Shown here: in pieces, positions 1-5,872 of the stretch
Layout: each line of letters opens with the position of its first letter
Numbering within the stretch: the stretch's first letter is position 1
The notes under the pieces: generated by a model
Database searches by the model: none
Told to the model about the DNA's origin: nothing
Seen by the model: only the letters and a program-made list of their open reading frames with translations
From: Gammaproteobacteria bacterium
GTDB lineage: Bacteria; Pseudomonadota; Gammaproteobacteria; GCA-001735895
Reading direction: 5' to 3'
Assembly (NCBI GenBank): GCA_021767985.1
Contig: JAASSH010000042.1
Coordinates: forward strand, 1-9,196
DNA length: 9,196 nucleotides
Translations under genes and position numbers: made by a program

Positions 1-774
1 GGTAACCCCTGGACCGAGATCGGAAAGGATGTCGCCGAACAGGTTGGAGCCGACCACGACGTCGAAGATTTCGGGGCGGTTGACGAAGTGTGACACCAGG
101 ATATCGATGTGATACTTGTCGAGATCGATTTCCGGGTAGCTCTGCGCCATTGCCGCGACGCGCTCGTCCCAGTAGGGCATGGTATGGATGATACCGTTGG
201 ACTTGGTGGCCGAAGTCAGGCGCTTGCGTGGGCGCGACATCGCCAGTTCGAAGGCGTATTTCAACACCCGGTCGGTACCCTTGCGAGTGAAAATGGATTG
301 TTGCATCGCCATCTCGGCCTCGGTTCCCTCGTACAGACGTCCGCCGATATTGGAATACTCACCCTCGTTATTTTCACGCACCACGTAGAAGTCGATATCG
401 CCCGCTTGCTTGCCGGCCAGCGGGCACTGCATGCCTTCGAACAGGCGTACCGGTCGCAGGTTGATGTATTGCTGAAACTCGCGCCGGATCGGAATCAGCA
501 GGCCCCACAGGGAGACGTGATCGAGCACGGTCGGAAATCCCACGGCACCGAGAAATATCGCGTCGAATCTCGATAGCTGCTCGATGCCGTCCTCCGGCAT
601 CATCGCGCCGGTTTCGAGGTAGCGCTCGCAACTCCAGTCGAAGTGCGAGTAATCAAAGCTGATGCCGTATCGCGGTGCTACCGCATTGAGCACCTTGAGC
701 CCCTCCGGCACTACCTCGTTGCCGATGCCGTCACCGGGAATCACCGCTATCCGATAGGAATTACTGGATGCCAT
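1..774 (-). CDS. Tartrate/D-malate dehydrogenase-type decarboxylating dehydrogenase (3' end cut by window edge)
   Basis: This is the first 258 residues of an NAD-dependent beta-decarboxylating dehydrogenase of the isocitrate/isopropylmalate superfamily, TtuC/DmlA branch (family about 355-365 aa, so roughly 100 C-terminal residues are outside the window). Visible motifs are IPGDGIG (12-18), GAVGFP (76-81), DHVSLWGLLIPIRREF (85-100), NLRPVRL (105-111), VVRENNEGEYS (131-141, with the likely catalytic Tyr140), TSATKSNG (187-194, catalytic Lys191), HIDIL (222-226) and SNLFGDILSDLGPG (243-256, with metal-binding Asp248 and Asp252). Family members oxidise D-malate, tartrate or 3-alkylmalates and decarboxylate the product in the cytoplasm. 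The ATG at 774 is preferred because an in-frame TAG lies 3 bases upstream and the GDGIG motif follows at the usual distance. No clear ribosome site is seen. The gene starts 87 bases after livF, only 12 bases beyond a hairpin element. Family assignment is firm; the substrate is open. Confidence 0.93.
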   Translation of the reverse strand, partial: MASSNSYRIAVIPGDGIGNEVVPEGLKVLNAVAPRYGISFDYSHFDWSCERYLETGAMMPEDGIEQLSRFDAIFLGAVGFPTVLDHVSLWGLLIPIRREFQQYINLRPVRLFEGMQCPLAGKQAGDIDFYVVRENNEGEYSNIGGRLYEGTEAEMAMQQSIFTRKGTDRVLKYAFELAMSRPRKRLTSATKSNGIIHTMPYWDERVAAMAQSYPEIDLDKYHIDILVSHFVNRPEIFDVVVGSNLFGDILSDLGPGVT

Positions 775-786
775 TCGCTAAAACTC

Positions 787-852
787 GTCATTGCGGTCCC
801 CGAGCCGCAATCCATTCATGCTAATGGATACCGGGTCGGGGCCCGGTATGAC
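787..852. repeat. 66-base MITE/REP-like element with terminal inverted repeats, folding into three hairpins
   Basis: The two 30-base arms (787-816 and 823-852) are inverted copies matching at 24 of 30 positions, around a 6-base centre. The ends are GTCAT and ATGAC. Each arm also contains its own hairpin: ATTGCGG/CCGCAAT (790-796/805-811) and ATACCGGG/CCCGGTAT (828-835/842-849). The arm junction forms a third, ATCCATT/AATGGAT (810-816/823-829), which shares bases with the other two at its edges. No target-site duplication is evident. It fills most of the gap between livF and the dehydrogenase gene. It probably ends or attenuates livF transcription and forms the leader of the next gene; this role is inferred. 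Confidence 0.75.
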
Positions 853-861
853 TACAAGTCT

Positions 862-1752
862 CTAACCGCCGAGAAACAGCTCGCCGACCTTGGGATTTTT
901 CAGCAAATCGTCGCCCTTGCCCGCGATTGCGAGCTCACCCGAGACCAGCACGTAACCGATATCGGCAAACTCGAGCCCCTTCTTGGCGTTTTGCTCGACC
1001 ATGATGATGGTCTTGCCCTCCTTGTTTTGCAGGTCGTCGAGGATTTCGAAAACCATGTCGATGAAACGCGGCTCGAGTCCGATCGACGGTTCGTCGACCA
1101 GCAGCACCTCGGGATTCATGACCAGCGCTCTTGAAATTTCCAGCAACCGGCGTTCACCGCCGGAGAGCACACCGGCCTTGTGCTTACGCCGATCGGCCAG
1201 GCGCGAATACTTGTCGAACACCTGTTCCGCAGCCTGCTTGGCTTCCTGCGGTTTATCCTTCAGAAAACCGCCCATCCAGAGATTTTCCTCGACCGTCATT
1301 CCGGGGAAAATCGACTTGTCCTGCAGGATATAGGCAATGCCGGCCTGCGACAGTTTCTGGTTCGGCGTCAGGCGCGTGATATCGCGCATGTCGCTGCCGG
1401 TTCCGATTTCGATCTTGCCGGAAAAAATCCGGTTGAAGCCGAAAATCGCGTGCAGGATGGTCGATTTACCGGCGCCGTTGGGACCGATCAGGCACAGCGA
1501 TTGCGCCTTGCCGACGCGCAGGTCGAGGTTGTGCAGAATCTCCATCTGCCCGTAACCGGCGACCAGGTTCTTGATCGAAACATGCGGTTCGTTGTTGGCC
1601 AGCGCATCGAGATGATCGAGCGTGATATCTTCGGCGATGGCCGCCGCCTGGCGTGTGACCTCGTCGACCGAGATGACCGTCTCGACGCCACCGACATGAT
1701 AGCCGCCGGCTTTCTTTTTTTCTTCGCTGCCGTTACTGTTTTCTGCGCTCAT
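862..1752 (-). CDS. livF: Liv-type ABC transporter ATP-binding protein LivF, with N-terminal extension
   Basis: This is one of the two cytoplasmic ATPases that power the adjacent importer (296 aa from the ATG at 1752). Visible motifs are Walker A GPNGAGKS (90-97), the Q-loop region around Gln144 followed by IFPGMTVEENLWMG, the signature LSGGERR (196-202), Walker B VLLVDEP (216-222) and VEQN (253-256). Gln254 occupies the switch-histidine position, as is usual for LivF. The ATPase fold begins near residue 56. The preceding 55 or so residues form a charged extension that the roughly 235-aa LivF proteins such as the E. coli one lack. The ATG is chosen over an upstream TTG at 1767 because that TTG lies inside the ribosome site TTGGAG, 9 bases before the ATG. 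The gene starts one base after the livG stop. Family identity is clear; substrate specificity cannot be read from an ATPase. Confidence 0.95.
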   Translation of the reverse strand: MSAENSNGSEEKKKAGGYHVGGVETVISVDEVTRQAAAIAEDITLDHLDALANNEPHVSIKNLVAGYGQMEILHNLDLRVGKAQSLCLIGPNGAGKSTILHAIFGFNRIFSGKIEIGTGSDMRDITRLTPNQKLSQAGIAYILQDKSIFPGMTVEENLWMGGFLKDKPQEAKQAAEQVFDKYSRLADRRKHKAGVLSGGERRLLEISRALVMNPEVLLVDEPSIGLEPRFIDMVFEILDDLQNKEGKTIIMVEQNAKKGLEFADIGYVLVSGELAIAGKGDDLLKNPKVGELFLGG

Positions 1753-1753
1753 G

Positions 1754-2500
1754 CTAATGAGCTCCAAGATAGGCGTCGATCACTTTTTGATCGTTCTGGA
1801 TTTCGTCCGGCGTGCCTTGCGCCAGCATTTCACCATGCGCGAGACAATAAATTGATTCGGCCAGGTTCATGATCACGCGCATGTTGTGTTCGATGACAAA
1901 CAACGTAATGCCGAATTCCTCATTGGCGCGTTTAAGGCGATCTATCAATCCGTTGATCAAGGTCGGATTGATTCCCGCCGTGGGCTCGTCGAGCAGCAGG
2001 CAGGTGGGTTCGTTCATCAACGCCATCGCGAATTCGAGCAGCTTTTGCTGGCCGAACGACAGGTCACCGCTTTTCAGAAAACGTTTTTCGTAGAGACCGA
2101 CGAACTCGAGCAACTGGTCGGCGCGCTCGTAATCCTCCCGCGTGTTCTTTTTCAGCGCATCGAGCAGGCTCATCTTGCGATGCGGCAGCGAAATCAGCAT
2201 GTTCTCGACGCCGTTCATCGCGCCGTAGATACGGGTTTGCTGGAAGGTACGCAGCAGCCCCAGGCGCGCGATCTTCTGCACCGGCAGCTTCGATATCTCC
2301 TGGCCTTCGAACTTGATAGAACCGCCGTCTATAGGGTGATATCCGACGATCGAGTTGAAAAGGGTGGTTTTACCGGATCCGTTGGGCCCGATAAGGCCGG
2401 TAATGCCACCACGCTCTACCTGCATCGACACGTTGGTATTGGCCTTGACCCCGCCGAAGGACTTGGAAACTCCCTGCACGTCGATGATGACATCGCTCAT
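1754..2500 (-). CDS. livG: Liv-type ABC transporter ATP-binding protein LivG
   Basis: This is the second cytoplasmic ATPase of the importer (248 aa, the usual LivG length). Visible motifs are Walker A GPNGSGKT (38-45), Q-loop FQQ (86-88), signature LSFGQ (147-151), Walker B CLLLDEP (167-173), TAGINP (174-179, the usual TAGLNP position of LivG) and the switch histidine in VIEHNM (His205). The start is the ATG at 2500, which overlaps the livM stop as ATGA. A GAGGAAA ribosome site at 2505-2511 supports it, and the protein then begins directly at the conserved nucleotide-binding domain. The frame stays open upstream to 2737, but that part is livM sequence in another frame. LivG pairs with LivF on the cytoplasmic face of LivH/LivM. 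Confidence 0.96.
   Translation of the reverse strand: MSDVIIDVQGVSKSFGGVKANTNVSMQVERGGITGLIGPNGSGKTTLFNSIVGYHPIDGGSIKFEGQEISKLPVQKIARLGLLRTFQQTRIYGAMNGVENMLISLPHRKMSLLDALKKNTREDYERADQLLEFVGLYEKRFLKSGDLSFGQQKLLEFAMALMNEPTCLLLDEPTAGINPTLINGLIDRLKRANEEFGITLFVIEHNMRVIMNLAESIYCLAHGEMLAQGTPDEIQNDQKVIDAYLGAH
1762..1767 (-). promoter_or_regulatory. Ribosome binding site of livF (decides its start)
   Basis: On the minus strand this reads TTGGAG, with GGAG ending 9 bases before the ATG at 1752. The TTG in it is in frame with livF and could be mistaken for a start codon, which would add five residues. The site lies inside the 3' end of livG, consistent with translational coupling. Confidence 0.7.
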
Positions 2501-3534
2501 GACGTTTCCTCGCTCGCCTTTTGATCGATTTTCACGCCAAACCATTCGGGTTTGGTATGCAGCAGGTAACCCATCACCCCGTCCTTGAAATAAACCACGG
2601 TGACAACGATCAGCGCGCCGAGCGCAACCCATTGCCAGCCGAGGAAATAATTCCAGGTGACCTCCTTGAATACGTGGAACAGACTCGCACCGATAACCGG
2701 TCCCCACAGGGTGCCCTTGCCGCCCAGAAGCACACACACGACCATGAAGATCCCCAGGTTAATCGTCTGGTAGGCAGTTTCCAGCGGTTCGAAGTGAATC
2801 AGCTGGAAGGCCGATATGCCACCTGCGATCCCGACGAAGAACGCCGCCATCGACCAGGTGACGAGCTTGTAGCGCAACGTGTGGATACCCATTGCGTCGG
2901 CCTTCTCCTCGTCGTCGCGAATCGCGTTGATCGCGGCGCCGAAACGGGTCTGGTACAGCCATCGGCAGAACAGGAACACAGCAACGCCGGTAAGCGCGAA
3001 CAGGAAATAGAAAAAGACCTTGCCTTCATCGAGATCACCCGGGTACACAGGCAGCGCGATCCCCTGGCCACCACCGATCCAGTCCCAGTTGGAAACCAGT
3101 TCGCCGGCGGCAATCGCGACACCGAGCGTACCGATCGCGAAGTAGGGTCCACGCAGCCCGAAAGTCAGGTAGCCGATGACAACGGCACAGACCGAGCAGA
3201 ACACGCCAGCCGCAAGGATACCGACGAACATGCCGGTAAAATACTGCTGATCGGTGAAACTGGTGATACCGCCACCATGAGCGGAGGTATATTCGCCAAC
3301 GTCATAAACCATGCCAATCGTAACCGCGGCGGCCACATACATGCCGGTACCGTAAAAGAAAATATTGCCGAGCGAGTTGTAACCCATTTGTCCGCCGGTC
3401 ATATCCCAGGTTAGCGCAACGATGATCATCAGCCACAGCGTTGCCAGCTGGGTACCGAAAGCAGGAAACACGAAGGGCGCGATCACCGTAATGGCGAGAA
3501 TCGCCGCATATAGAATAATCTTGTTGTTACCCAT
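2497..3534 (-). CDS. livM: Liv-type ABC transporter permease LivM
   Basis: This is an inner-membrane permease (345 aa) that forms the translocation channel with LivH. Hydrophobic segments lie at roughly 6-24, 30-46, 60-77, 101-122, 131-146, 173-191, 225-245, 258-275 and 299-316. Family landmarks are YNSLGNIFFYGTGMYVAA (52-69), GLRGPYFAIGTLG (126-138), the ATPase-coupling loop GAAINAIRDDEEKADAMGI (199-217) and GGKGTLWGPVIGA (271-283). Residues 78-100, between the third and fourth membrane segments, form a polar Gly/Thr/Ser-rich loop that looks longer than in the E. coli permease (by memory only). The charged C-terminal tail is probably cytoplasmic. The ATG at 3534 directly follows the livH stop with no spacer, and an AGGTG-like ribosome site lies within the end of livH. 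Identity is firm. Confidence 0.95.
   Translation of the reverse strand: MGNNKIILYAAILAITVIAPFVFPAFGTQLATLWLMIIVALTWDMTGGQMGYNSLGNIFFYGTGMYVAAAVTIGMVYDVGEYTSAHGGGITSFTDQQYFTGMFVGILAAGVFCSVCAVVIGYLTFGLRGPYFAIGTLGVAIAAGELVSNWDWIGGGQGIALPVYPGDLDEGKVFFYFLFALTGVAVFLFCRWLYQTRFGAAINAIRDDEEKADAMGIHTLRYKLVTWSMAAFFVGIAGGISAFQLIHFEPLETAYQTINLGIFMVVCVLLGGKGTLWGPVIGASLFHVFKEVTWNYFLGWQWVALGALIVVTVVYFKDGVMGYLLHTKPEWFGVKIDQKASEETS
2505..2511 (-). promoter_or_regulatory. Ribosome binding site of livG (decides its start)
   Basis: On the minus strand this reads GAGGAAA, with GAGG ending 7 bases before the ATG at 2500. It favours this start over the in-frame upstream extension that would run through livM. Confidence 0.7.
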
Positions 3535-4446
3535 TTACTTCAACACCTGGCGTACGCGCAATTGCTGGATCAGGCGAATCAGCAACACCAGCAGTAACAG
3601 CATGACAGCAATCGCCTGTTGGTAGCCGATTCCGAAGATATGCGCACCGTACTGCTCGAGGGCGCCGATACCGAGACCGGCCGCGATAACCCCCGGCAAA
3701 TTGCCGAGTCCGGCCGCCGTAACGATGACAAAGGCGCGAATCGAATGCGTGATACCGTAAAACGGCTGAATTACCCAGACCATGACGATAATCGCGCCGG
3801 CCGCGCCGCAAATCGCCGCGTTCAACGAAAAGGTGAAGGCGTAAACCTTTTCGGTATCGATGCCGAGCACGCGCGCCGCGCGTGCATCCTGCGCCGTCGC
3901 CCGGATGGCCTGCCCCATGCGGCTCGACTTCATGAAGATGATGACGCCGGCTGCCAGGATCGCTGCCATGATCACGCCGATCAATTTGGCGATTGGAATA
4001 TCGATCAGGCCATCGGCGAAATACAGCGTTTCATAGCCGAGATCGACGCTTTGCGTATCCGAACCGAACAGCAGGTTAAGGATTTGCGCCATCATGATCG
4101 CGAGACCGAAAGTCGCCAGCAGCGAGGTGAAAAGGTCGCGTTCGATGACCCTGGATATGACCAGCTTGTATACGACCCAGCCGATGCCCCACATCACGAT
4201 GAAAGCCGCGGGCACGCCGAGCAGAGCGGGGAAACCGTGCTGCACCAGCCACCAGGAAACATAACCGCCGGCGATAACGAAGTCGCCCTGGGCGAGGTTC
4301 TTGACGTTCATTACGCCCCAGACCAGCGCCAGGCCATAAGCGGCGAGTGCGAACAGCGCGCCGATCATGATGCCATCGATAACGATCTTGAAATTAACGA
4401 TCGGGAACTCGAACAGTAACCCGATATTGCCGAGGATTTGATCCAT
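3535..4446 (-). CDS. livH: Liv-type ABC transporter permease LivH
   Basis: This is the inner-membrane permease partner of LivM (303 aa, family-typical). It is strongly hydrophobic, with segments at about 21-45, 54-70, 76-95, 107-127, 153-172, 205-226, 236-262 and 275-294. Landmarks are GIMIGALFALAAYGLALVWGVMNVKNLAQGDFVIAGGY (25-62), the coupling loop GQAIRATAQDARAARVLGID (178-197), and AGLGNLPGVIAAGLGIGALEQ (245-265), corresponding to the GGLG loop of the family. The ATG at 4446 has only a weak GGA-type ribosome site. The gene lies 59 bases after the binding-protein gene, across a terminator hairpin, and its stop abuts the livM start. Its expression therefore probably depends on read-through from the livJ promoter. 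Confidence 0.95.
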   Translation of the reverse strand: MDQILGNIGLLFEFPIVNFKIVIDGIMIGALFALAAYGLALVWGVMNVKNLAQGDFVIAGGYVSWWLVQHGFPALLGVPAAFIVMWGIGWVVYKLVISRVIERDLFTSLLATFGLAIMMAQILNLLFGSDTQSVDLGYETLYFADGLIDIPIAKLIGVIMAAILAAGVIIFMKSSRMGQAIRATAQDARAARVLGIDTEKVYAFTFSLNAAICGAAGAIIVMVWVIQPFYGITHSIRAFVIVTAAGLGNLPGVIAAGLGIGALEQYGAHIFGIGYQQAIAVMLLLLVLLIRLIQQLRVRQVLK

Positions 4447-4464
4447 GAATTTTTCCGGATGAAA

Positions 4465-4496
4465 AGAAAACAGGACGCCTGAGCGTCCTGTTTTCT
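4465..4496 (-). terminator. Intrinsic terminator hairpin between livJ and livH
   Basis: A perfect 14-bp inverted repeat (4465-4478 paired with 4483-4496) has a 4-base loop. Its core is ACAGGACGC/GCGTCCTGT and its base is A/T-rich. On the minus strand the stem runs into a T-rich stretch (GTTTTCTTTTC), as expected of a Rho-independent terminator just after the livJ stop at 4506. The plus strand also ends in TTTTC, so it could work in both directions. Confidence 0.88.
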
Positions 4497-4505
4497 ATCG
4501 GCTCT

Positions 4506-5729
4506 TTAGTTACGCGGCCAGTTGAGCTCGTGCGAGGCAAATGCCGACGGTGCAACCACGTTGTACTCACCGTTCTGGATCTGGCGCAATACCATCGGCT
4601 TGGCGATGTTGTTACCCGCTTCGGAGAACTTGATGCCGCCGTAGAAGGTCTGCATATCGGTCGCGGCCAGCGCGTCACGAACCTTTTCCTTGTCCAGCGA
4701 ACCGGCACGCTCGAAGGCATCCTTGAACACGTACACCGCGGCCGAAGCCTGAGCCGTCTGGTAGGGTACCTTTTTATCCTTGTACTCAGGGTAAGCCTTC
4801 TTGAAGCCCGCTTCGTACTCGCCGGCAGTGCCAAAGATCGGATCGCTGTAAGACAGGGTTTCAGCCCACTGGGTCGAACACAGGATATCGTTGGCGGTAG
4901 CACCGAACTTTCCGGTCACGTCGGCGGCTTCGCAGTGCGTCATCGCGATCATCGGTACCTTGATGTTTTGCTCACCAATCTGGCGCACAGCAGTGGCGGC
5001 GCCCTTGGAGTGGCCGCTGACGATCAGCAGGTCGGGCTTCAACAGCTTGACCTTGGTCAGGATCGCGCTCATGTCGGACAGGTCGCGCGGCAGCTGCTCG
5101 TCGATGACGGGCTTCATACCATATTTCTTGGCATCATCAAGCACGCCCGCACGAATATCCAGTGAGAATGGATCGTTTTCGACCGCGACCGCGACCTTGA
5201 CCGAAGAGGCTTTCTTGCCTTGCTTTTCGGCCATTTCGGCTGCCAGCGTTACCGCCGAGGCGAGGTACTGCTCGGAGGTCGACAGCACCGCGAACAGGTA
5301 CTTGTAACCCTTGTTGAACAGCGAACGCGACGCGCCCTCGGCTTCAACCATCGGGATCTGGTACTTTTCGGTTACCGGCGCGATCGCCTTGGTCAATCCC
5401 GAAGAATATGGCCCGAGCATGTACTGCACCTTGTCCTGGCTGATCAGGCGCTCGGCCAGCGTCGCACCGCGGTCACCCTTGGACTCGTCATCGTAATAGG
5501 TCACCCGGAAGTTGTAACACTTGCCGTCGACCATGACGCCACCGGCGTCCTTGATTTTCTGGATCGCGTACTCGTAACCATTCTTGGCGTGAATACCGTT
5601 GGTTGCGTATTTACCGGTCAACGAAATCGCCGAACCGATGTGGATTTCATCACAAGCCGCCAGGCTGGCCTGGGAAAACAGCAGTGAGACAGACGCCATC
5701 AAAATAGACAGCAGGGATAGCTTCTTCAT
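4506..5729 (-). CDS. livJ: Periplasmic substrate-binding protein of the Liv-type importer
   Basis: This is a type 1 periplasmic-binding-fold protein (407 aa) that captures the ligand and delivers it to LivHM. Residues 1-24 are a Sec signal peptide: MKK, a hydrophobic core, then ASLA before the mature region. Family landmarks are IHIGSAISLTGKYATNG (29-45), YYDDESKGDRGATLAERL (78-95), MLGPYSSGLTKAIAPV (104-119), IPMVEAEGASRSLF (125-138) and the second-lobe stretch PDLLIVSGHSKGAATAVRQ (232-250). There are four cysteines, at 26, 71, 266 and 284, which probably make two disulfides in the periplasm. The ATG at 5729 is fixed by a GGAGGAG ribosome site 4 bases upstream. The fold is that of the leucine/amide/aromatic-acid binders as a whole. 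Branched-chain amino acids should not be assumed, because the neighbouring enzymes point to a carboxylic acid. Confidence 0.93.
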   Translation of the reverse strand: MKKLSLLSILMASVSLLFSQASLAACDEIHIGSAISLTGKYATNGIHAKNGYEYAIQKIKDAGGVMVDGKCYNFRVTYYDDESKGDRGATLAERLISQDKVQYMLGPYSSGLTKAIAPVTEKYQIPMVEAEGASRSLFNKGYKYLFAVLSTSEQYLASAVTLAAEMAEKQGKKASSVKVAVAVENDPFSLDIRAGVLDDAKKYGMKPVIDEQLPRDLSDMSAILTKVKLLKPDLLIVSGHSKGAATAVRQIGEQNIKVPMIAMTHCEAADVTGKFGATANDILCSTQWAETLSYSDPIFGTAGEYEAGFKKAYPEYKDKKVPYQTAQASAAVYVFKDAFERAGSLDKEKVRDALAATDMQTFYGGIKFSEAGNNIAKPMVLRQIQNGEYNVVAPSAFASHELNWPRN

Positions 5730-5733
5730 TTTG

Positions 5734-5740
5734 CTCCTCC
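5734..5740 (-). promoter_or_regulatory. Strong ribosome binding site of livJ
   Basis: On the minus strand this reads GGAGGAG, 4 bases before the ATG at 5729. It is the best ribosome site in the window, fitting a binding protein made in excess over its membrane partners. Confidence 0.85.
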
Positions 5741-5752
5741 GATTGTCGAGCT

Positions 5753-5767
5753 GCAGTTATTAACTGC
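5753..5767. promoter_or_regulatory. 15-base palindrome in the presumed livJ leader
   Basis: GCAGTTA (5753-5759) and TAACTGC (5761-5767) are perfect inverted repeats around one central base. It lies between the predicted transcription start (about 5782) and the ribosome site, so it could be a DNA operator or a small mRNA hairpin. On the plus strand it is followed by GTTTTTAT and resembles a small terminator, but no plus-strand gene ends here. Confidence 0.4.
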
Positions 5768-5777
5768 GTTTTTATAT

Positions 5778-5826
5778 TTGAACCGAGGATTCTATGCTGT
5801 CTGCATCGGCATCGCAACCGGTTCAA
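5778..5826. promoter_or_regulatory. Inverted 8-base repeats flanking the livJ promoter (possible operator pair)
   Basis: TTGAACCG at 5778-5785 and CGGTTCAA at 5819-5826 are exact inverted copies whose centres are 41 bases apart, about four helical turns. One copy covers the predicted start region. The other overlaps and extends upstream of the -35 box and includes the small palindrome AACCGGTT (5816-5823). Binding of one regulator at both is plausible, but an 8-base match at this distance could also be chance. Confidence 0.35.
5789..5817 (-). promoter_or_regulatory. Candidate sigma70 promoter of the livJHMGF operon
   Basis: On the minus strand the -35 box is TTGCGA (5812-5817) and the -10 box is TAGAAT (5789-5794), with an optimal 17-base spacer. 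The boxes match consensus at 4/6 and 5/6. This puts the start near 5782 and a leader of about 50 bases before the livJ ATG. It is the only convincing promoter in the window and separates the importer from the preceding enzyme genes. Confidence 0.6.
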
Positions 5827-5872
5827 TCCACCACTAATTGTAGTGTTTTCAAGCTTGCGCCCGGCTTAACGC

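Noticed and set aside
775..861. A promoter for the dehydrogenase gene inside the livF-dehydrogenase gap
   Set aside because: The gap is almost entirely the GC-rich hairpin element and no -10/-35 pair with proper spacing was seen on the minus strand.
2501..2737. 79-residue N-terminal extension of LivG
   Set aside because: The added sequence lies within livM in another frame, has no family similarity, and the ATG at 2500 has a good ribosome site and an ATGA overlap with the livM stop.
2521..3414. Long plus-strand open frame of 297 codons opposite livM, and similar ones opposite livH, livF, livJ and the enzyme genes
   Set aside because: They lie wholly within well-supported minus-strand genes and encode polar low-complexity proteins rich in Arg, His, Asp and Gln without recognisable domains. 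They are typical antisense shadows in GC-rich coding DNA.
5832..5845. Small hairpin CACTA-ATTG-TAGTG near the end of the enzyme block, as a terminator
   Set aside because: The stem has only 5 pairs and the T-run is on the plus-strand side, so it would not end the minus-strand enzyme transcript. No convincing terminator was found for that block in 5827-5872.
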